Assembly: GCA_017519145.1 (NCBI GenBank)
Contig: JAFWTA010000027.1
Location: 60,476-124,475, forward strand
Length of the DNA stretch: 64,000 nucleotides
DNA from: Ruminococcus sp.
Lineage (GTDB): Bacteria; Bacillota; Clostridia; Oscillospirales; Ruminococcaceae
Reading direction: 5' to 3'
The notes beneath the pieces are model-generated. The model saw only the letters and a program-made list of their open reading frames with translations, made no database searches and was not told the DNA's origin. Position numbers and translations under genes: made by a program. Positions 9,478 through 18,259 of the stretch are shown here, one piece after another (positions within the stretch are counted from its first letter, which is position 1; each line of letters opens with the position of its first letter).

Positions 9478-9506
9478 AAAGCACTCCGTCGGGGGTGCTT
9501 TTTTAT
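9478..9506 (+). terminator. Terminator of the ATP synthase operon
   Basis: AAAGCAC at 9478-9484 pairs with GTGCTTT, with TCC/GGG extending the stem around a short loop, and a T-run follows. It lies 7 bases after atpC. Further on, GGACGCCC-GAT-GGGCGTCC at 9536-9554 is a separate perfect palindrome without a T-run. Confidence 0.85.
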
Positions 9507-9676
9507 TACTCTCATGGGGCTGTTCCGTTATCCGCGGACGCCCGATGGGCGTCCATGCATTCAGGGCAGACACTTTCTGACATACAAATCCATACGGGAG
9601 CTTTGTCTATATTCCCGATTTTTACTTTAAGTAATTGTGCATATTCTTGAAATGGTAATAATTTCCGCTCACATAC

Positions 9677-9705
9677 TTGACTTTTTTATAAAAATATAGT
9701 ACAAT
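9677..9705 (+). promoter_or_regulatory. Promoter of secDF
   Basis: TTGACT at 9677-9682 and TACAAT at 9700-9705 are separated by 17 bases in an AT-rich stretch. Downstream, CATGCC near 9742 is complementary to GGCATG at the secD start, so the leader could partly mask the ribosome site; this is weak. The remaining 324-base gap between atpC and secD holds only the terminator and the palindrome at 9536-9554. Confidence 0.75.
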
Positions 9706-9795
9706 AATTGTAATTGTCAATGAGACAGGAATAAAGAACTCATGCCTTTTCCCCCTTAGAGGAGTTACGGCTCAAAGAGTTCGGAAATAGGAGGC

Positions 9796-11214
9796 ATGAC
9801 TGTGAAAAAGACAGGCAAATCAACTTTCTTCATTGTCGTTGCTTTTATCGCATTGTTCGCTGTTACAGCGGTGTTTGGTATTGACAAGCTCTTCGGCGAC
9901 AACAGGACCACTTACATCAAGGGTGTCGACGATATCCGCCTTGGTATCGATATCAAGGGCGGCGTTGACGTTACTTTCGGTCCTGCCGATGACTTTGATG
10001 CTGATGCCAGTCAGCTTGACGCTGCTACTGCGATCATCAAGACAAGACTTTCGTCTCTCGGTATCACCGATAACGAGGTCTACAGCGATGAAAAAAGCGA
10101 CAGAATCATCGTTCGCTTCCCATGGCAGGTAGGCGAGACAGACTTCGACCCCGAATCGGCTGTCAAGGAGCTCGGCGAAATGGCTGAGCTGACTTTCCGT
10201 AAGGGCACAGACACAACAACAGACGAAGACGGCAACGAGATCCCCTCAGGCGAGATCGTACTCGTGGGCGATGACGTTGCAAAAGCTTCAAGAGAACTTC
10301 AGAACAGCGACGAAGGAAAGAGCTTTGAATATGTTGTCGCACTGGAACTCAACGCAGAAGGAACAAAGAAGTTTGCTGCCGCAACTGCTGAGCTCTCGGG
10401 TTCGGAAACTCCCATCTCTATCTGGATGGACAATACAATGGTATCTGCTCCCTCTGTAAAAAGCACTATCACAGACGGACACGCAATTATCTCAGGAAGC
10501 TTTGACTCTGACTCTGCAAAGAGACTGGCTGACCAGATCAACTCCGGTGCCCTTCCCTTCAAGATGGAGACCAAGAGCTTCAGAACTATTTCTCCTACAA
10601 TGGGTGAAGGCTCACTGGACGCTATACTCCTCGCAGCTCTCATCGCATTCATAGGAATCGCGATCTATATGATCGTTCTTTACAGACTCCCCGGCGTTGT
10701 GGCTGTTATCGCTCTGGGCGGACAGATCGCAGGCTCTATCGCCGCTATCACAGGCTGGTTCGGATTCATGAACGGCTCTACACTTACCATCCCCGGTATC
10801 GCAGGTATCATCCTCGCCGTTGGTATGGGTGTTGACGCCAATATCATCACAGGCGAGCGTATCAAGGAAGAGCTCAGAACAGGCAAGTCCCTTGACGCTG
10901 CTATCAAGATAGCTTACAAGAGAGCATTCTCCGCTATCCTCGACGGTAATATAACAAACGTTATCATCGCCGTTATCCTCATGGGTGCTTTCGGTGTTCC
11001 CGACAGCTTCTTCTCGAAGATCCTCAACAAGACTATCTTCTTCGCATTCGGCGCTACAGCTGAGGGCGTTGTTTACTCCTTCGGATTTACCCTGCTCGCA
11101 GGCGTTATCTGCAACTTCATCTTCGGAGTATTTGCTTCAAGACTTATGGTAACATCACTCTCCAAGTTCAAGTGCTTCAAAAACAGAAAGCTTTACGGAG
11201 GTGACGAGAAATGA
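9796..11214 (+). CDS. secD: Protein translocase subunit SecD
   Basis: A 472-residue inner-membrane protein that, with SecF, uses the ion gradient to pull exported proteins through SecYEG. A first membrane helix (about residues 11-31) is followed by a large extracytoplasmic region including LGIDIKGGVDVTF (about 49-61), the conserved D-x-x-G-G turn, and then a five-helix bundle from about residue 275 containing PGIAGIILAVGMGVDANI, the signature of RND-type SecD. It is shorter than the E. coli protein, as is usual in Firmicutes. AGGAGGC precedes the ATG. Its stop overlaps the secF start. Confidence 0.92.
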   Translation: MTVKKTGKSTFFIVVAFIALFAVTAVFGIDKLFGDNRTTYIKGVDDIRLGIDIKGGVDVTFGPADDFDADASQLDAATAIIKTRLSSLGITDNEVYSDEKSDRIIVRFPWQVGETDFDPESAVKELGEMAELTFRKGTDTTTDEDGNEIPSGEIVLVGDDVAKASRELQNSDEGKSFEYVVALELNAEGTKKFAAATAELSGSETPISIWMDNTMVSAPSVKSTITDGHAIISGSFDSDSAKRLADQINSGALPFKMETKSFRTISPTMGEGSLDAILLAALIAFIGIAIYMIVLYRLPGVVAVIALGGQIAGSIAAITGWFGFMNGSTLTIPGIAGIILAVGMGVDANIITGERIKEELRTGKSLDAAIKIAYKRAFSAILDGNITNVIIAVILMGAFGVPDSFFSKILNKTIFFAFGATAEGVVYSFGFTLLAGVICNFIFGVFASRLMVTSLSKFKCFKNRKLYGGDEK

Positions 11215-12191
11215 GTAAGAAGAACACTCAGAAGGAAAACGTAACACTTCCTAAGAAGGTTTATAACTTCTGTTCCAAGAAAAGACTTATACTCGGCGTT
11301 GTGATCGCTGTCCTCGTCGTATTTATAGCAGGCGCTGTGATCAGAGGCATCCACCTCGCTATCGAGTTCAAGGGCGGTACCCTTATCACCTACACATATC
11401 AGGGCGATATCAACACAAACGACGTCGCTTCAAATGTAAAGGACATCGTAGGCTCATCCGTTATCGTAAGAAAGGGCGAAAGCCTTGATTCCGGCGGAAA
11501 GCAGATCACTATCTCATTCACCTCTGAGGAAGGACTGACTGCCGACAAGCAGACAGAGCTCACCTCTACTCTCAGAGAGAAGTTCCCCGACAACGCTCTT
11601 GAGATCTACGATTCAAACGATGTAAGCCCCACTTCGGGACATGAGTTCCTGCTCAAGTGCCTCATCGCAGTGCTCTTTGCAGCTCTCATCGTTATCATTT
11701 ACATCGCTATCAGATTCAGAAACATCGGCGGTTGGTCCGCAGGCGTATGCTCTATCTTCGCACTGTGTCTGGACCTCCTCGTAGCGTTCACAACTACTGT
11801 TGTATGCGGTTTCAGCATCGACTCAAACATCGTTGCCGTATTCCTCACCATACTCGGTTACTCTATCAACAACACCATCGTTATCTACGACAGAGTCAGA
11901 GAGAACCGCAAGCTCATGCCCAAGGCTTCTCTTAATGAGCTTATCAACGTAAGCTGCACACAGTCGCTTACACGTTCTATCAGAACATCGGTAACAACTA
12001 TCGGCACAATGCTCATCGTTACCATCGTAGTTCTGGTAACAGGATATGATTCGCTCCTCAGCTTCTCTGTACCGCTGATGATGGGTCTTATCTCAGGTAC
12101 CTTCTCGTCACTTTTCGTTGCACCTGTTACATGGTCATGGTGGAAGAACAAGAAGGCAAAGAAAGAAAAGGAAGCAAAGAGCAGCAAGTAA
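11211..12191 (+). CDS. secF: Protein translocase subunit SecF
   Basis: A 326-residue partner of SecD, translationally coupled through an ATGA overlap. The first helix (about residues 28-48) precedes the SecF motif LAIEFKGGTLITY; the C-terminal bundle includes VFLTILGYSINNTIVIYDRV (about 210-229) and the segment SLTRSIRTSVTT, which are characteristic of SecF. The C-terminus is strongly basic (KNKKAKKEKEAKSSK). In many Firmicutes the two proteins are fused as SecDF; here they are separate. Confidence 0.92.
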   Translation: MSKKNTQKENVTLPKKVYNFCSKKRLILGVVIAVLVVFIAGAVIRGIHLAIEFKGGTLITYTYQGDINTNDVASNVKDIVGSSVIVRKGESLDSGGKQITISFTSEEGLTADKQTELTSTLREKFPDNALEIYDSNDVSPTSGHEFLLKCLIAVLFAALIVIIYIAIRFRNIGGWSAGVCSIFALCLDLLVAFTTTVVCGFSIDSNIVAVFLTILGYSINNTIVIYDRVRENRKLMPKASLNELINVSCTQSLTRSIRTSVTTIGTMLIVTIVVLVTGYDSLLSFSVPLMMGLISGTFSSLFVAPVTWSWWKNKKAKKEKEAKSSK

Positions 12192-12216
12192 TGTTCCTTC
12201 CGCAATACAGAGCTTC

Positions 12217-12258
12217 AGCCCCGAACGTCCTTACGGACGCTCGGGGCTCTTTGTTTTT
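12217..12258 (+). terminator. Terminator after secF
   Basis: AGCCCCGA plus CGTCC pairs with GGACG plus TCGGGGCT around a TTAC loop, followed by TTTGTTTTTT. It is immediately followed by two small palindromes (GCGGAC/GTCCGC at 12260-12272 and CAGGGGC/GCCCCTG at 12272-12296) that resemble the REP-like element at 7529. Confidence 0.9.
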
Positions 12259-12337
12259 TGCGGACAGTCCGCAGGGGCTGCGGAACGCCGCCCCTGTAAT
12301 TTTACTCAACTCATTTGTTATATATGGCTCCTTTCCC

Positions 12338-12366
12338 TTGACTTGACGGGAAGAATATTGTATAAT
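12338..12366 (+). promoter_or_regulatory. Promoter of the FHA/PP2C locus
   Basis: TTGACT at 12338-12343 and TATAAT at 12361-12366 are 17 bases apart. The predicted transcript starts about 25 bases before the FHA gene. Confidence 0.8.
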
Positions 12367-12399
12367 TGTTGTATAAGAATGAGCAGAAGGGAGAAGACT

Positions 12400-13554
12400 A
12401 TGGCTAAGCTGAAATTTTCGGAAAAGACCGGCGGCGTTTGCATACACTGCCGTTTTACAGGCAGCGAGACCCTCAATGAAGCAGAATACAGATATTTTAC
12501 CGACAACCGTATCAAGGGCTGGCTGACGCCTGCATTCTCGGCTCCCGATAAGATAGAATACACGGGCGCTCAGGGCGTCCCCCTTATAAACGTGCTGAAG
12601 CACGGCGTTGACAAGGAGCTTTACTACCGTATCGTTGCGGAGCTTCTCACCATTATGGACACAGCTGCTGCCTGCGGCTTCAATATGCCCAATATCGTTC
12701 TCGACCCGGACTTCATAACCTTTGACACCGAGCGGAAGGAGATGTGGCTTTTCTACCTCCCCATCTGGTACAACGAGAGCACTAACGACGGTATCGTCAA
12801 CTGCCTCCGCAGGATATCCACCTATGCGGAATACAAGTCCAAGGAGGACTTTCACAGCGTTGACGGCTTTATGAACTTCATCTGCCGCGCCGACGGCTTC
12901 ACCGTGGGAGAGGCTATGGAATATATCCGCAGGGAAGCTCCCGATGCGGTGCCTGCACCTAAAGCAGCAGCAAGACCCGTATCATCACAGCCCACGGCAA
13001 GACCTGCCGCTCCTCAGCCTAAGGCAAGACCCGAGTTCAGCCGTCACGAGGCTGCAAGAGTGGCTGAGCAGCCCCGTCAGGCAGCTCCGCAGAACACCGC
13101 TCAGGCTATAATCAACGAGATAAACCGCGGCTCTCAGGAGTTCATGCACACCGAGGAGCCTAAGCTCCCCGAACCCAAGATAATCCCCTCACTCACCGAG
13201 GAAAGACCAAGTGCGGTACCCGAGCTGAAAAAGAGGGATATCCCGAGACCTGTGGTGAAATATCCCACTCTCACAAGACGCGCAACGGGCGTTACCGTCA
13301 ACATCGACAAGCCCGTTTTCAGAATAGGCAAGGAGCGCGACCGCGTTGACTTCTGCGTCACAGAGAACAGAACTGTCAGCCGGCTCCACGCCACTATCTA
13401 CACCCGCAACGGATCCTGCTTCGTAGAGGACAACAACTCCACCAACAGGACATATATAAACGGCACTCCCGTTCTTCCCGACAGAGAGATAAAGCTGAAA
13501 AATGGTGATGTGCTGAAGCTTTCCGATGAGGAATTCGACTTTATCGACGGTTGA
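12400..13554 (+). CDS. FHA-domain protein with DUF6382-like N-terminus
   Basis: A 384-residue cytoplasmic protein in three parts. Residues 1 to about 190 form a globular domain resembling the DUF6382 region often found ahead of FHA domains in clostridia. A Pro/Ala/Arg-rich low-complexity linker follows (about 190-290). The C-terminal FHA domain (about 295-384) shows the phosphothreonine-binding residues: FRIGKE, VSRLHA and DNNSTNRTYING. ATG 12400 is chosen because GAAGGGAGAAG precedes it; the frame is open further upstream, into secF. The stop lies 21 bases before the PP2C phosphatase gene, so the pair probably reads and removes phosphothreonine on shared targets. No Ser/Thr kinase lies in this locus. 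Confidence 0.85.
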   Translation: MAKLKFSEKTGGVCIHCRFTGSETLNEAEYRYFTDNRIKGWLTPAFSAPDKIEYTGAQGVPLINVLKHGVDKELYYRIVAELLTIMDTAAACGFNMPNIVLDPDFITFDTERKEMWLFYLPIWYNESTNDGIVNCLRRISTYAEYKSKEDFHSVDGFMNFICRADGFTVGEAMEYIRREAPDAVPAPKAAARPVSSQPTARPAAPQPKARPEFSRHEAARVAEQPRQAAPQNTAQAIINEINRGSQEFMHTEEPKLPEPKIIPSLTEERPSAVPELKKRDIPRPVVKYPTLTRRATGVTVNIDKPVFRIGKERDRVDFCVTENRTVSRLHATIYTRNGSCFVEDNNSTNRTYINGTPVLPDREIKLKNGDVLKLSDEEFDFIDG

Positions 13555-13575
13555 TACCGCCCTTTGGGGGTAATT

Positions 13576-14343
13576 ATGGATTACATCACTGCCTGCGATA
13601 CCGATATCGGTATCTCAAAGAAGATAAATCAGGACAGCGTCTGCGTCAAGACCGCAAACACCGCCACGGGCAAGGCAGCTCTGGTACTGGTGTGCGACGG
13701 CATGGGCGGTCTCTCACGGGGAGAGCTTGCCAGCGCAGAGGTGGTCAGGAGCTTCGCTGAATGGTTCGATGCGGAGCTTCCCTTCGAGCTTCCCGACTGG
13801 GACTGGAAAACTGCCGCAAGAAACGTCATCAGCCGCCTGAGAAGGCTCAACGCCATACTCATGGACTACGGCGCTCACAACGGCATACAGCTGGGTACTA
13901 CCGCAACAGGCCTCGTCGCCGTCAATAACGGCTTCATGACCTTCCATGTGGGCGACAGCAGGATATACAGGATATCCGACAAGCTCAGCCAGATAACCGA
14001 CGACCACACCTTCGTCAACCGCGCTGTGAAAATGGGCAAAATGACTCCCGAGGAGGCTCTCACCGACCCGAGAAGGAACGCCCTCGTACAGTGCATAGGC
14101 GTAACGGGAGAGGTCGCTCCCGAGGTAAGACTGGGCACATTTGAAAAAAACACAAACTTTATGGTATGCTCCGACGGTTTCCGCCATGTGCTTACGGAAA
14201 AGGAGCTTTTCGAGGAGCTTTCCCCCGAAAAAACACCCGACAGATCAGCTATGAAGTCACAGCTCCGCAGACTCATAGAGACAGTCAAAAGCAGGAACGA
14301 AAACGACAATATCACCGCTGCATTGTTCCGCGCAGAGCTGTAA
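13576..14343 (+). CDS. PP2C-family protein serine/threonine phosphatase
   Basis: A 255-residue metal-dependent phosphatase of the PrpC/Stp type. The aspartates that bind the two metal ions are visible in NQDSV (about residue 22), VCDGMGG (about 43-49) and the final ENDNITAALF, with GTTATGLVAV and HVGDSRIYRI in between. The ATG at 13576 is favoured; an in-frame TTG four codons earlier is possible, and the ribosome site (GGGGGT) is weak, so expression may depend on coupling to the FHA gene. No membrane segment is present. It would reverse phosphorylation recognised by the adjacent FHA protein; the pairing is inferred from context. Confidence 0.88.
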   Translation: MDYITACDTDIGISKKINQDSVCVKTANTATGKAALVLVCDGMGGLSRGELASAEVVRSFAEWFDAELPFELPDWDWKTAARNVISRLRRLNAILMDYGAHNGIQLGTTATGLVAVNNGFMTFHVGDSRIYRISDKLSQITDDHTFVNRAVKMGKMTPEEALTDPRRNALVQCIGVTGEVAPEVRLGTFEKNTNFMVCSDGFRHVLTEKELFEELSPEKTPDRSAMKSQLRRLIETVKSRNENDNITAALFRAEL

Positions 14344-14363
14344 CGGCAAAAAGGAGTGATCCT

Positions 14364-14597
14364 ATGACAAGAGACGAATTGCTGGTTATCGCAGCAGCTG
14401 CTGCGGCTTTCGTCATTATAAACATCATCATGTGGAGCATCATCGCCAAAAAGGAACGAAAGGCGAAGGGGATCGCCGCTGCACAGGATGTAAGCGCTGA
14501 AGACAGGGTAAACAGCGTACCTGCGGCTGCTGCCGCAGAGGGGTTCGAGTTGATCGACAACATCGTCATCGTCCATACTACGGACAGGATCATCTGA
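14364..14597 (+). CDS. Small single-span membrane protein
   Basis: A 77-residue protein starting at the ATG preceded by AAAAAGGAGTG. Residues about 5-27 form one membrane helix (LVIAAAAAAFVIINIIMWSI) followed by a basic stop-transfer segment AKKERKAK and a soluble tail ending HTTDRII. I do not recognise the family. It follows the phosphatase by 20 bases and so probably belongs to the same operon. A short GC-rich palindrome without a T-run lies just downstream. Confidence 0.65.
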   Translation: MTRDELLVIAAAAAAFVIINIIMWSIIAKKERKAKGIAAAQDVSAEDRVNSVPAAAAAEGFELIDNIVIVHTTDRII

Positions 14598-14672
14598 GGA
14601 TATACCTGCCGCCTTCCACGCAGGCGGCGGTCTATCATATATTTATTTCATGATATAGGAGGAAAATCAAAC

Positions 14673-15044
14673 ATGAAACTTGCATTCAAGATCATGACTA
14701 TCTTCTTACTGGTAGTCAACAGCATCGCAGCTATCGTAGGAATATCGGCTGCGGTGGCAGCGAACTCACTCACCGAGGGCAAAACAGGCGGAGATGCCGC
14801 TCTCGGAGGTCTGGCAGTACTCGTCATCGTGCTCTCACTCATTCCTGTGGCACTTACCATCTACATGGCAATATGCGGTCTCAGAGGCAACTATAATATG
14901 TGCTTCAAGCTGTCCGCAGCGCTGATGGTGCTGAACATCGTATCATTCATAGCCACCGAGAACAAGGCATCTGCCATCTTCTCGCTGGTCCTGTCCATCG
15001 TTTACTGCTTCATGGCAAAGAAAATGGACGACGGAGCCTATTGA
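14673..15044 (+). CDS. Small polytopic membrane protein
   Basis: A 123-residue protein with four likely membrane helices (about residues 7-32, 42-66, 75-95 and 98-116) and almost no soluble portion. TAGGAGGAAAA precedes the ATG. No catalytic or transport motif is visible and the family is not recognised. It lies 75 bases after the preceding small membrane gene and 48 bases before the next, so it may be co-transcribed with both. Confidence 0.65.
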   Translation: MKLAFKIMTIFLLVVNSIAAIVGISAAVAANSLTEGKTGGDAALGGLAVLVIVLSLIPVALTIYMAICGLRGNYNMCFKLSAALMVLNIVSFIATENKASAIFSLVLSIVYCFMAKKMDDGAY

Positions 15045-15092
15045 TCCCACACCGAAACACTATACATACACGATATCAAAGGAGGCTTCATC

Positions 15093-15788
15093 ATGTACGA
15101 CCGCTCCGAGGCAGATCGCTATCAGGCACAGAGATCAATGGAATTTGCTCACAACAGAAACCTGAGATCACAGGAATTCGCTCATAATCTCTCGCTGCTG
15201 AACCGCTGCAAAAAGCACTATTCCATCATGGGCATAGTGTATTTCATACCGCTTATAATTTATTTCCTTGTGGCATTTGTATTCGGCTTTCTCACAGGTT
15301 CATTCACAGCTGCCCTTTTCGCGCTGTTTGAATGTCCCCTTATAGCCTATCTGGCTCTCAGGAGCTTTTACAGCCATAAGGATATGACGCTGATAATACT
15401 GCTCGCAACGCTGTTTATAGTTCAGGTGACACTTTTCGTGCTTGCTCCCAAAGAACCTCAGGGAATATTCAAATTCAACATCGCAGGCAAGTGCAGCTGG
15501 ATACACCTTGTAATGGCTGTTATAGAGGGCGGTCTGGCGGTCTGGAACATGGTCACCAACATCACCTATCACAAACTGGAGGAGGCTGACGGCTTTCCGC
15601 AGTTCAACGAGAGATTTTTCGAGCAGGAAATGGACAAGCGCGGCAGTGCTATCAAGGACCCCTACCAGTTAGAAATGGAAAGGCGCATGAGAACTGCTTC
15701 CGATGCTATGTCTGACGTAGTGAAAACAGGTCAGGAGCCTGTGGGCTACAACAGCTCTCACACCACGGGTCAGATGGACGAGATATGA
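15093..15788 (+). CDS. Membrane protein of unknown function
   Basis: A 231-residue protein. An N-terminal hydrophilic region (about 1-45) is rich in Arg, Gln and His and includes a near-repeated RSxEFAHN motif. Four hydrophobic segments follow between about residues 48 and 160, and the C-terminal 65 residues are charged. AAAGGAGGC precedes the ATG. I do not recognise it. It is the last gene before a strong terminator, so it ends the FHA/PP2C transcription unit if that unit runs through. Confidence 0.65.
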   Translation: MYDRSEADRYQAQRSMEFAHNRNLRSQEFAHNLSLLNRCKKHYSIMGIVYFIPLIIYFLVAFVFGFLTGSFTAALFALFECPLIAYLALRSFYSHKDMTLIILLATLFIVQVTLFVLAPKEPQGIFKFNIAGKCSWIHLVMAVIEGGLAVWNMVTNITYHKLEEADGFPQFNERFFEQEMDKRGSAIKDPYQLEMERRMRTASDAMSDVVKTGQEPVGYNSSHTTGQMDEI

Positions 15789-15843
15789 ATATGTCACTTT
15801 GACAATGTATATTTTTCACAGAAAATCTGCAAAAATTTCTGTA

Positions 15844-15875
15844 AATAAAGGCGGCTTACAGCCGCCTTTATTTAT
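15844..15875. terminator. Intrinsic terminator before purB
   Basis: AATAAAGGCGGC and GCCGCCTTTATT form a perfect stem around TTACA, with T-rich flanks on both strands. Confidence 0.9.
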
Positions 15876-15903
15876 TGACATAAGAGGCTTATAATGATAT
15901 AAT
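15875..15903 (+). promoter_or_regulatory. Promoter of purB
   Basis: TTGACA at 15875-15880 and TATAAT at 15898-15903 match consensus exactly with a 17-base spacer. No purine riboswitch is visible in the short leader. Confidence 0.85.
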
Positions 15904-15958
15904 TAAATTGATATTTTATGCGAAAAACGCAAATGAATTTTAAAGGAGAACATTTCAA

Positions 15959-17398
15959 ATGAGCGGTAATATCAAAAGCTATGAAAGCCCTTTCTGTACA
16001 CGTTATGCCAGCGAGGAGATGCAGTATGTCTTCTCTGCCGATAAGAAGTTCACCACATGGAGAAAGCTGTGGGTGGCTCTGGCAAGAGCCGAAATGAAGC
16101 TTGGTCTCCCTGTTACCGAGGCTCAGGTAAAGCAGCTGGAGGAGCACATCAATGATGTGGACTACGAAATGGCTGCCGAGCGCGAAAAAATAACACGCCA
16201 CGATGTTATGGCTCATGTTTTCACATACGGTCAGGCTTGTCCCGACGCCGCAGGTATCATCCACCTCGGTGCTACATCCTGCTATGTTGGCGACAACACA
16301 GACGTTATCATCATGCGCGACGCTCTGAAAATAGTCCGCAGAAAGCTCATCAACGTCATGAACAATCTGGCTAAATTCGCAGAGGAGTACAAGGCTCTCC
16401 CCTGCCTCGCATATACACACCTTCAGCCCGCTCAGCTCACAACTGTAGGCAAGAGAGCTACACTCTGGCTCAACGAGCTCCTCATGGACTTCGAGGACTT
16501 AGAGTACCGTATGTCCACACTGAAGCTTCTCGGCTCAAAGGGCACCACAGGCACTCAGGCTTCCTTCATGGAGCTTTTCGAGGGCGACACAGACAAGATA
16601 AAGCAGCTTGAGAAGATGATAGCCGAGGAAATGGGCTTTGACGCAGTAGTTCCCGTTTCGGGTCAGACCTACTCCCGTAAGGTGGACTCAAAGGTCCTTG
16701 AGCTCCTCAGCGATATCGCTCAGACCGCAAGCAAATTCTCCAATGATATGCGTATCCTCCAGTCCTTCAAGGAGATGGAGGAGCCCAGAGAGAAGAAGCA
16801 GATCGGCTCTTCCGCTATGGCTTACAAGCGTAACCCCATGCGCTGTGAGAGAATAACCTCCCTCGCACGCTATGTGATGATAGACAGCCTCAACCCTGCA
16901 TTCACAGCAGGTACACAGTGGTTCGAGAGAACTCTCGACGACTCCGCAAACAAGCGTATCAGCGTTGCTGAGGCATTTCTCGGCGTTGACGCTATCCTCA
17001 ACATCATGATGAACGTCACCAACGGCATCGTGGTATATCCCGAGATGATACGCCGCCGCGTCATGGCAGAGCTTCCCTTCATGGCAAGCGAGAACATCAT
17101 GATGGACGCTGTAAAGAAGGGCGGAAACCGTCAGGAGCTCCACGACCGTATCATGGATTACTCCATGGAGGCAGGCGCTAACGTAAAGGTTCGCGGTCTC
17201 GACAACAACCTCTGCGAGCTCATCGAAGCAGACCCCATGTTCATGGTAACAAAGGAGGAGCTTGACGCAGTTCTCAAGCCCGAGAACTACACAGGCAGAA
17301 GCTCACAGCAGGTGGACGAGTTCCTTGCCGAGTGCATAAAGCCCATACTGGAAGCCAACAAGGACATTCTCGGCGAAAGCTTTGAAATGAAAAACTGA
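15959..17398 (+). CDS. purB: Adenylosuccinate lyase
   Basis: A 479-residue member of the fumarase/aspartase superfamily that releases fumarate from SAICAR and from adenylosuccinate in purine synthesis. The superfamily signature is GSSAMAYKRNPMRCERI (about residues 281-297), containing the flexible-loop serine; THLQPAQLTT (about 154-163) carries the substrate histidine. AAGGAG precedes the ATG. It has its own promoter and no other purine gene is adjacent. Confidence 0.95.
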   Translation: MSGNIKSYESPFCTRYASEEMQYVFSADKKFTTWRKLWVALARAEMKLGLPVTEAQVKQLEEHINDVDYEMAAEREKITRHDVMAHVFTYGQACPDAAGIIHLGATSCYVGDNTDVIIMRDALKIVRRKLINVMNNLAKFAEEYKALPCLAYTHLQPAQLTTVGKRATLWLNELLMDFEDLEYRMSTLKLLGSKGTTGTQASFMELFEGDTDKIKQLEKMIAEEMGFDAVVPVSGQTYSRKVDSKVLELLSDIAQTASKFSNDMRILQSFKEMEEPREKKQIGSSAMAYKRNPMRCERITSLARYVMIDSLNPAFTAGTQWFERTLDDSANKRISVAEAFLGVDAILNIMMNVTNGIVVYPEMIRRRVMAELPFMASENIMMDAVKKGGNRQELHDRIMDYSMEAGANVKVRGLDNNLCELIEADPMFMVTKEELDAVLKPENYTGRSSQQVDEFLAECIKPILEANKDILGESFEMKN

Positions 17399-17445
17399 GC
17401 GCGGAGCGCCCCCGCGGCATTTCACTGCAATAATTATGTGTTTGC

Positions 17446-17467
17446 GGAACGGCGAGGGCGCCGTTCC
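17446..17467. repeat. REP-like palindrome after purB
   Basis: GGAACGGCG and CGCCGTTCC form a perfect 9-base stem, followed by CTAC, like the ends of the element at 7529-7609. No T-run follows. The neighbouring sequence 17476-17494 (GGCTAAGGGCTAAAGGCTG) recurs in related form at 44444-44463. Confidence 0.55.
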
Positions 17468-17617
17468 CTACTGACGGCTAAGGGCTAAAGGCTGAAATCC
17501 GGCTATTTCACGCACTCTGCGAAGCGTAGACTCCGCTTTTTATCATAATTCTACGGCTCATGGGTGTACTTTTTCTCCGCAGCATGATACACTTTTCTCA
17601 GAAAGGAGGACACATGA

Positions 17618-18223
17618 ATGGATCAGGTAAAGATCGGTAAATTCATATCTCAGATGAGAAAAGAAAAAGGACTTACACAGAAACAGCTTGGCGAAGAACT
17701 CCTTATCAGCGATAAGACAGTTTCCAAGTGGGAGACAGGCAAGGGTATGCCCGAGGTGTCCCTTATGTTACCCCTCTGTGAAAAGTTAGGTATCAATGTC
17801 AATGAGCTCCTCACGGGCGAGCGTATCCCCGACGAGGACTACAAAAAGAAAGCGGAGGAAAATATTATGAATATCATGCGTGAAAAAGAAGAAAGCATCA
17901 GAAAAATTATCATTGAAGCAGTCGCATTCGTTATCACTATACTTGCGTGCGTCTCCATTATCGCAGTCGCAGGTTTGACCGACATTAAAACATGGCAGAG
18001 AGTACTGCTTGTCATAGTAGCATGTATTATCATGGCAGGCGGTATCACAGTCGGTGCTATGGCAGATATGAGCATAGGTACATTTGAGTGCAAGCACTGC
18101 GGAACTCGCTTCGTACCGTCTGCAGCAAGCTATATCTTCGGTGCTCATACTATAACAAGGAGAAGGCTCACCTGCCCCAAGTGCGGCAAGCGTTCTTACT
18201 GCAAGCACAGACTCACACATTAA
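17618..18223 (+). CDS. XRE-family regulator with membrane and zinc-ribbon tail
   Basis: A 201-residue protein. Residues 5-60 are a Cro/C1-type helix-turn-helix (KGLTQKQLGEELLISDKTVS), followed by a short linker, two membrane helices (about 97-115 and 123-143), and a C-terminal cytoplasmic or exposed segment with two Cys-x2-Cys pairs (CKHCG and CPKCG) that would form a zinc ribbon. AAAGGAGGA at 17602-17610 fits ATG 17618; an earlier ATG at 17614 is out of frame. It may be a membrane-tethered repressor that senses envelope state. The target is unknown. Confidence 0.8.
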   Translation: MDQVKIGKFISQMRKEKGLTQKQLGEELLISDKTVSKWETGKGMPEVSLMLPLCEKLGINVNELLTGERIPDEDYKKKAEENIMNIMREKEESIRKIIIEAVAFVITILACVSIIAVAGLTDIKTWQRVLLVIVACIIMAGGITVGAMADMSIGTFECKHCGTRFVPSAASYIFGAHTITRRRLTCPKCGKRSYCKHRLTH

Positions 18224-18259
18224 ATACCATATATCCGTCCGTATGACCAAGGAGATAAA

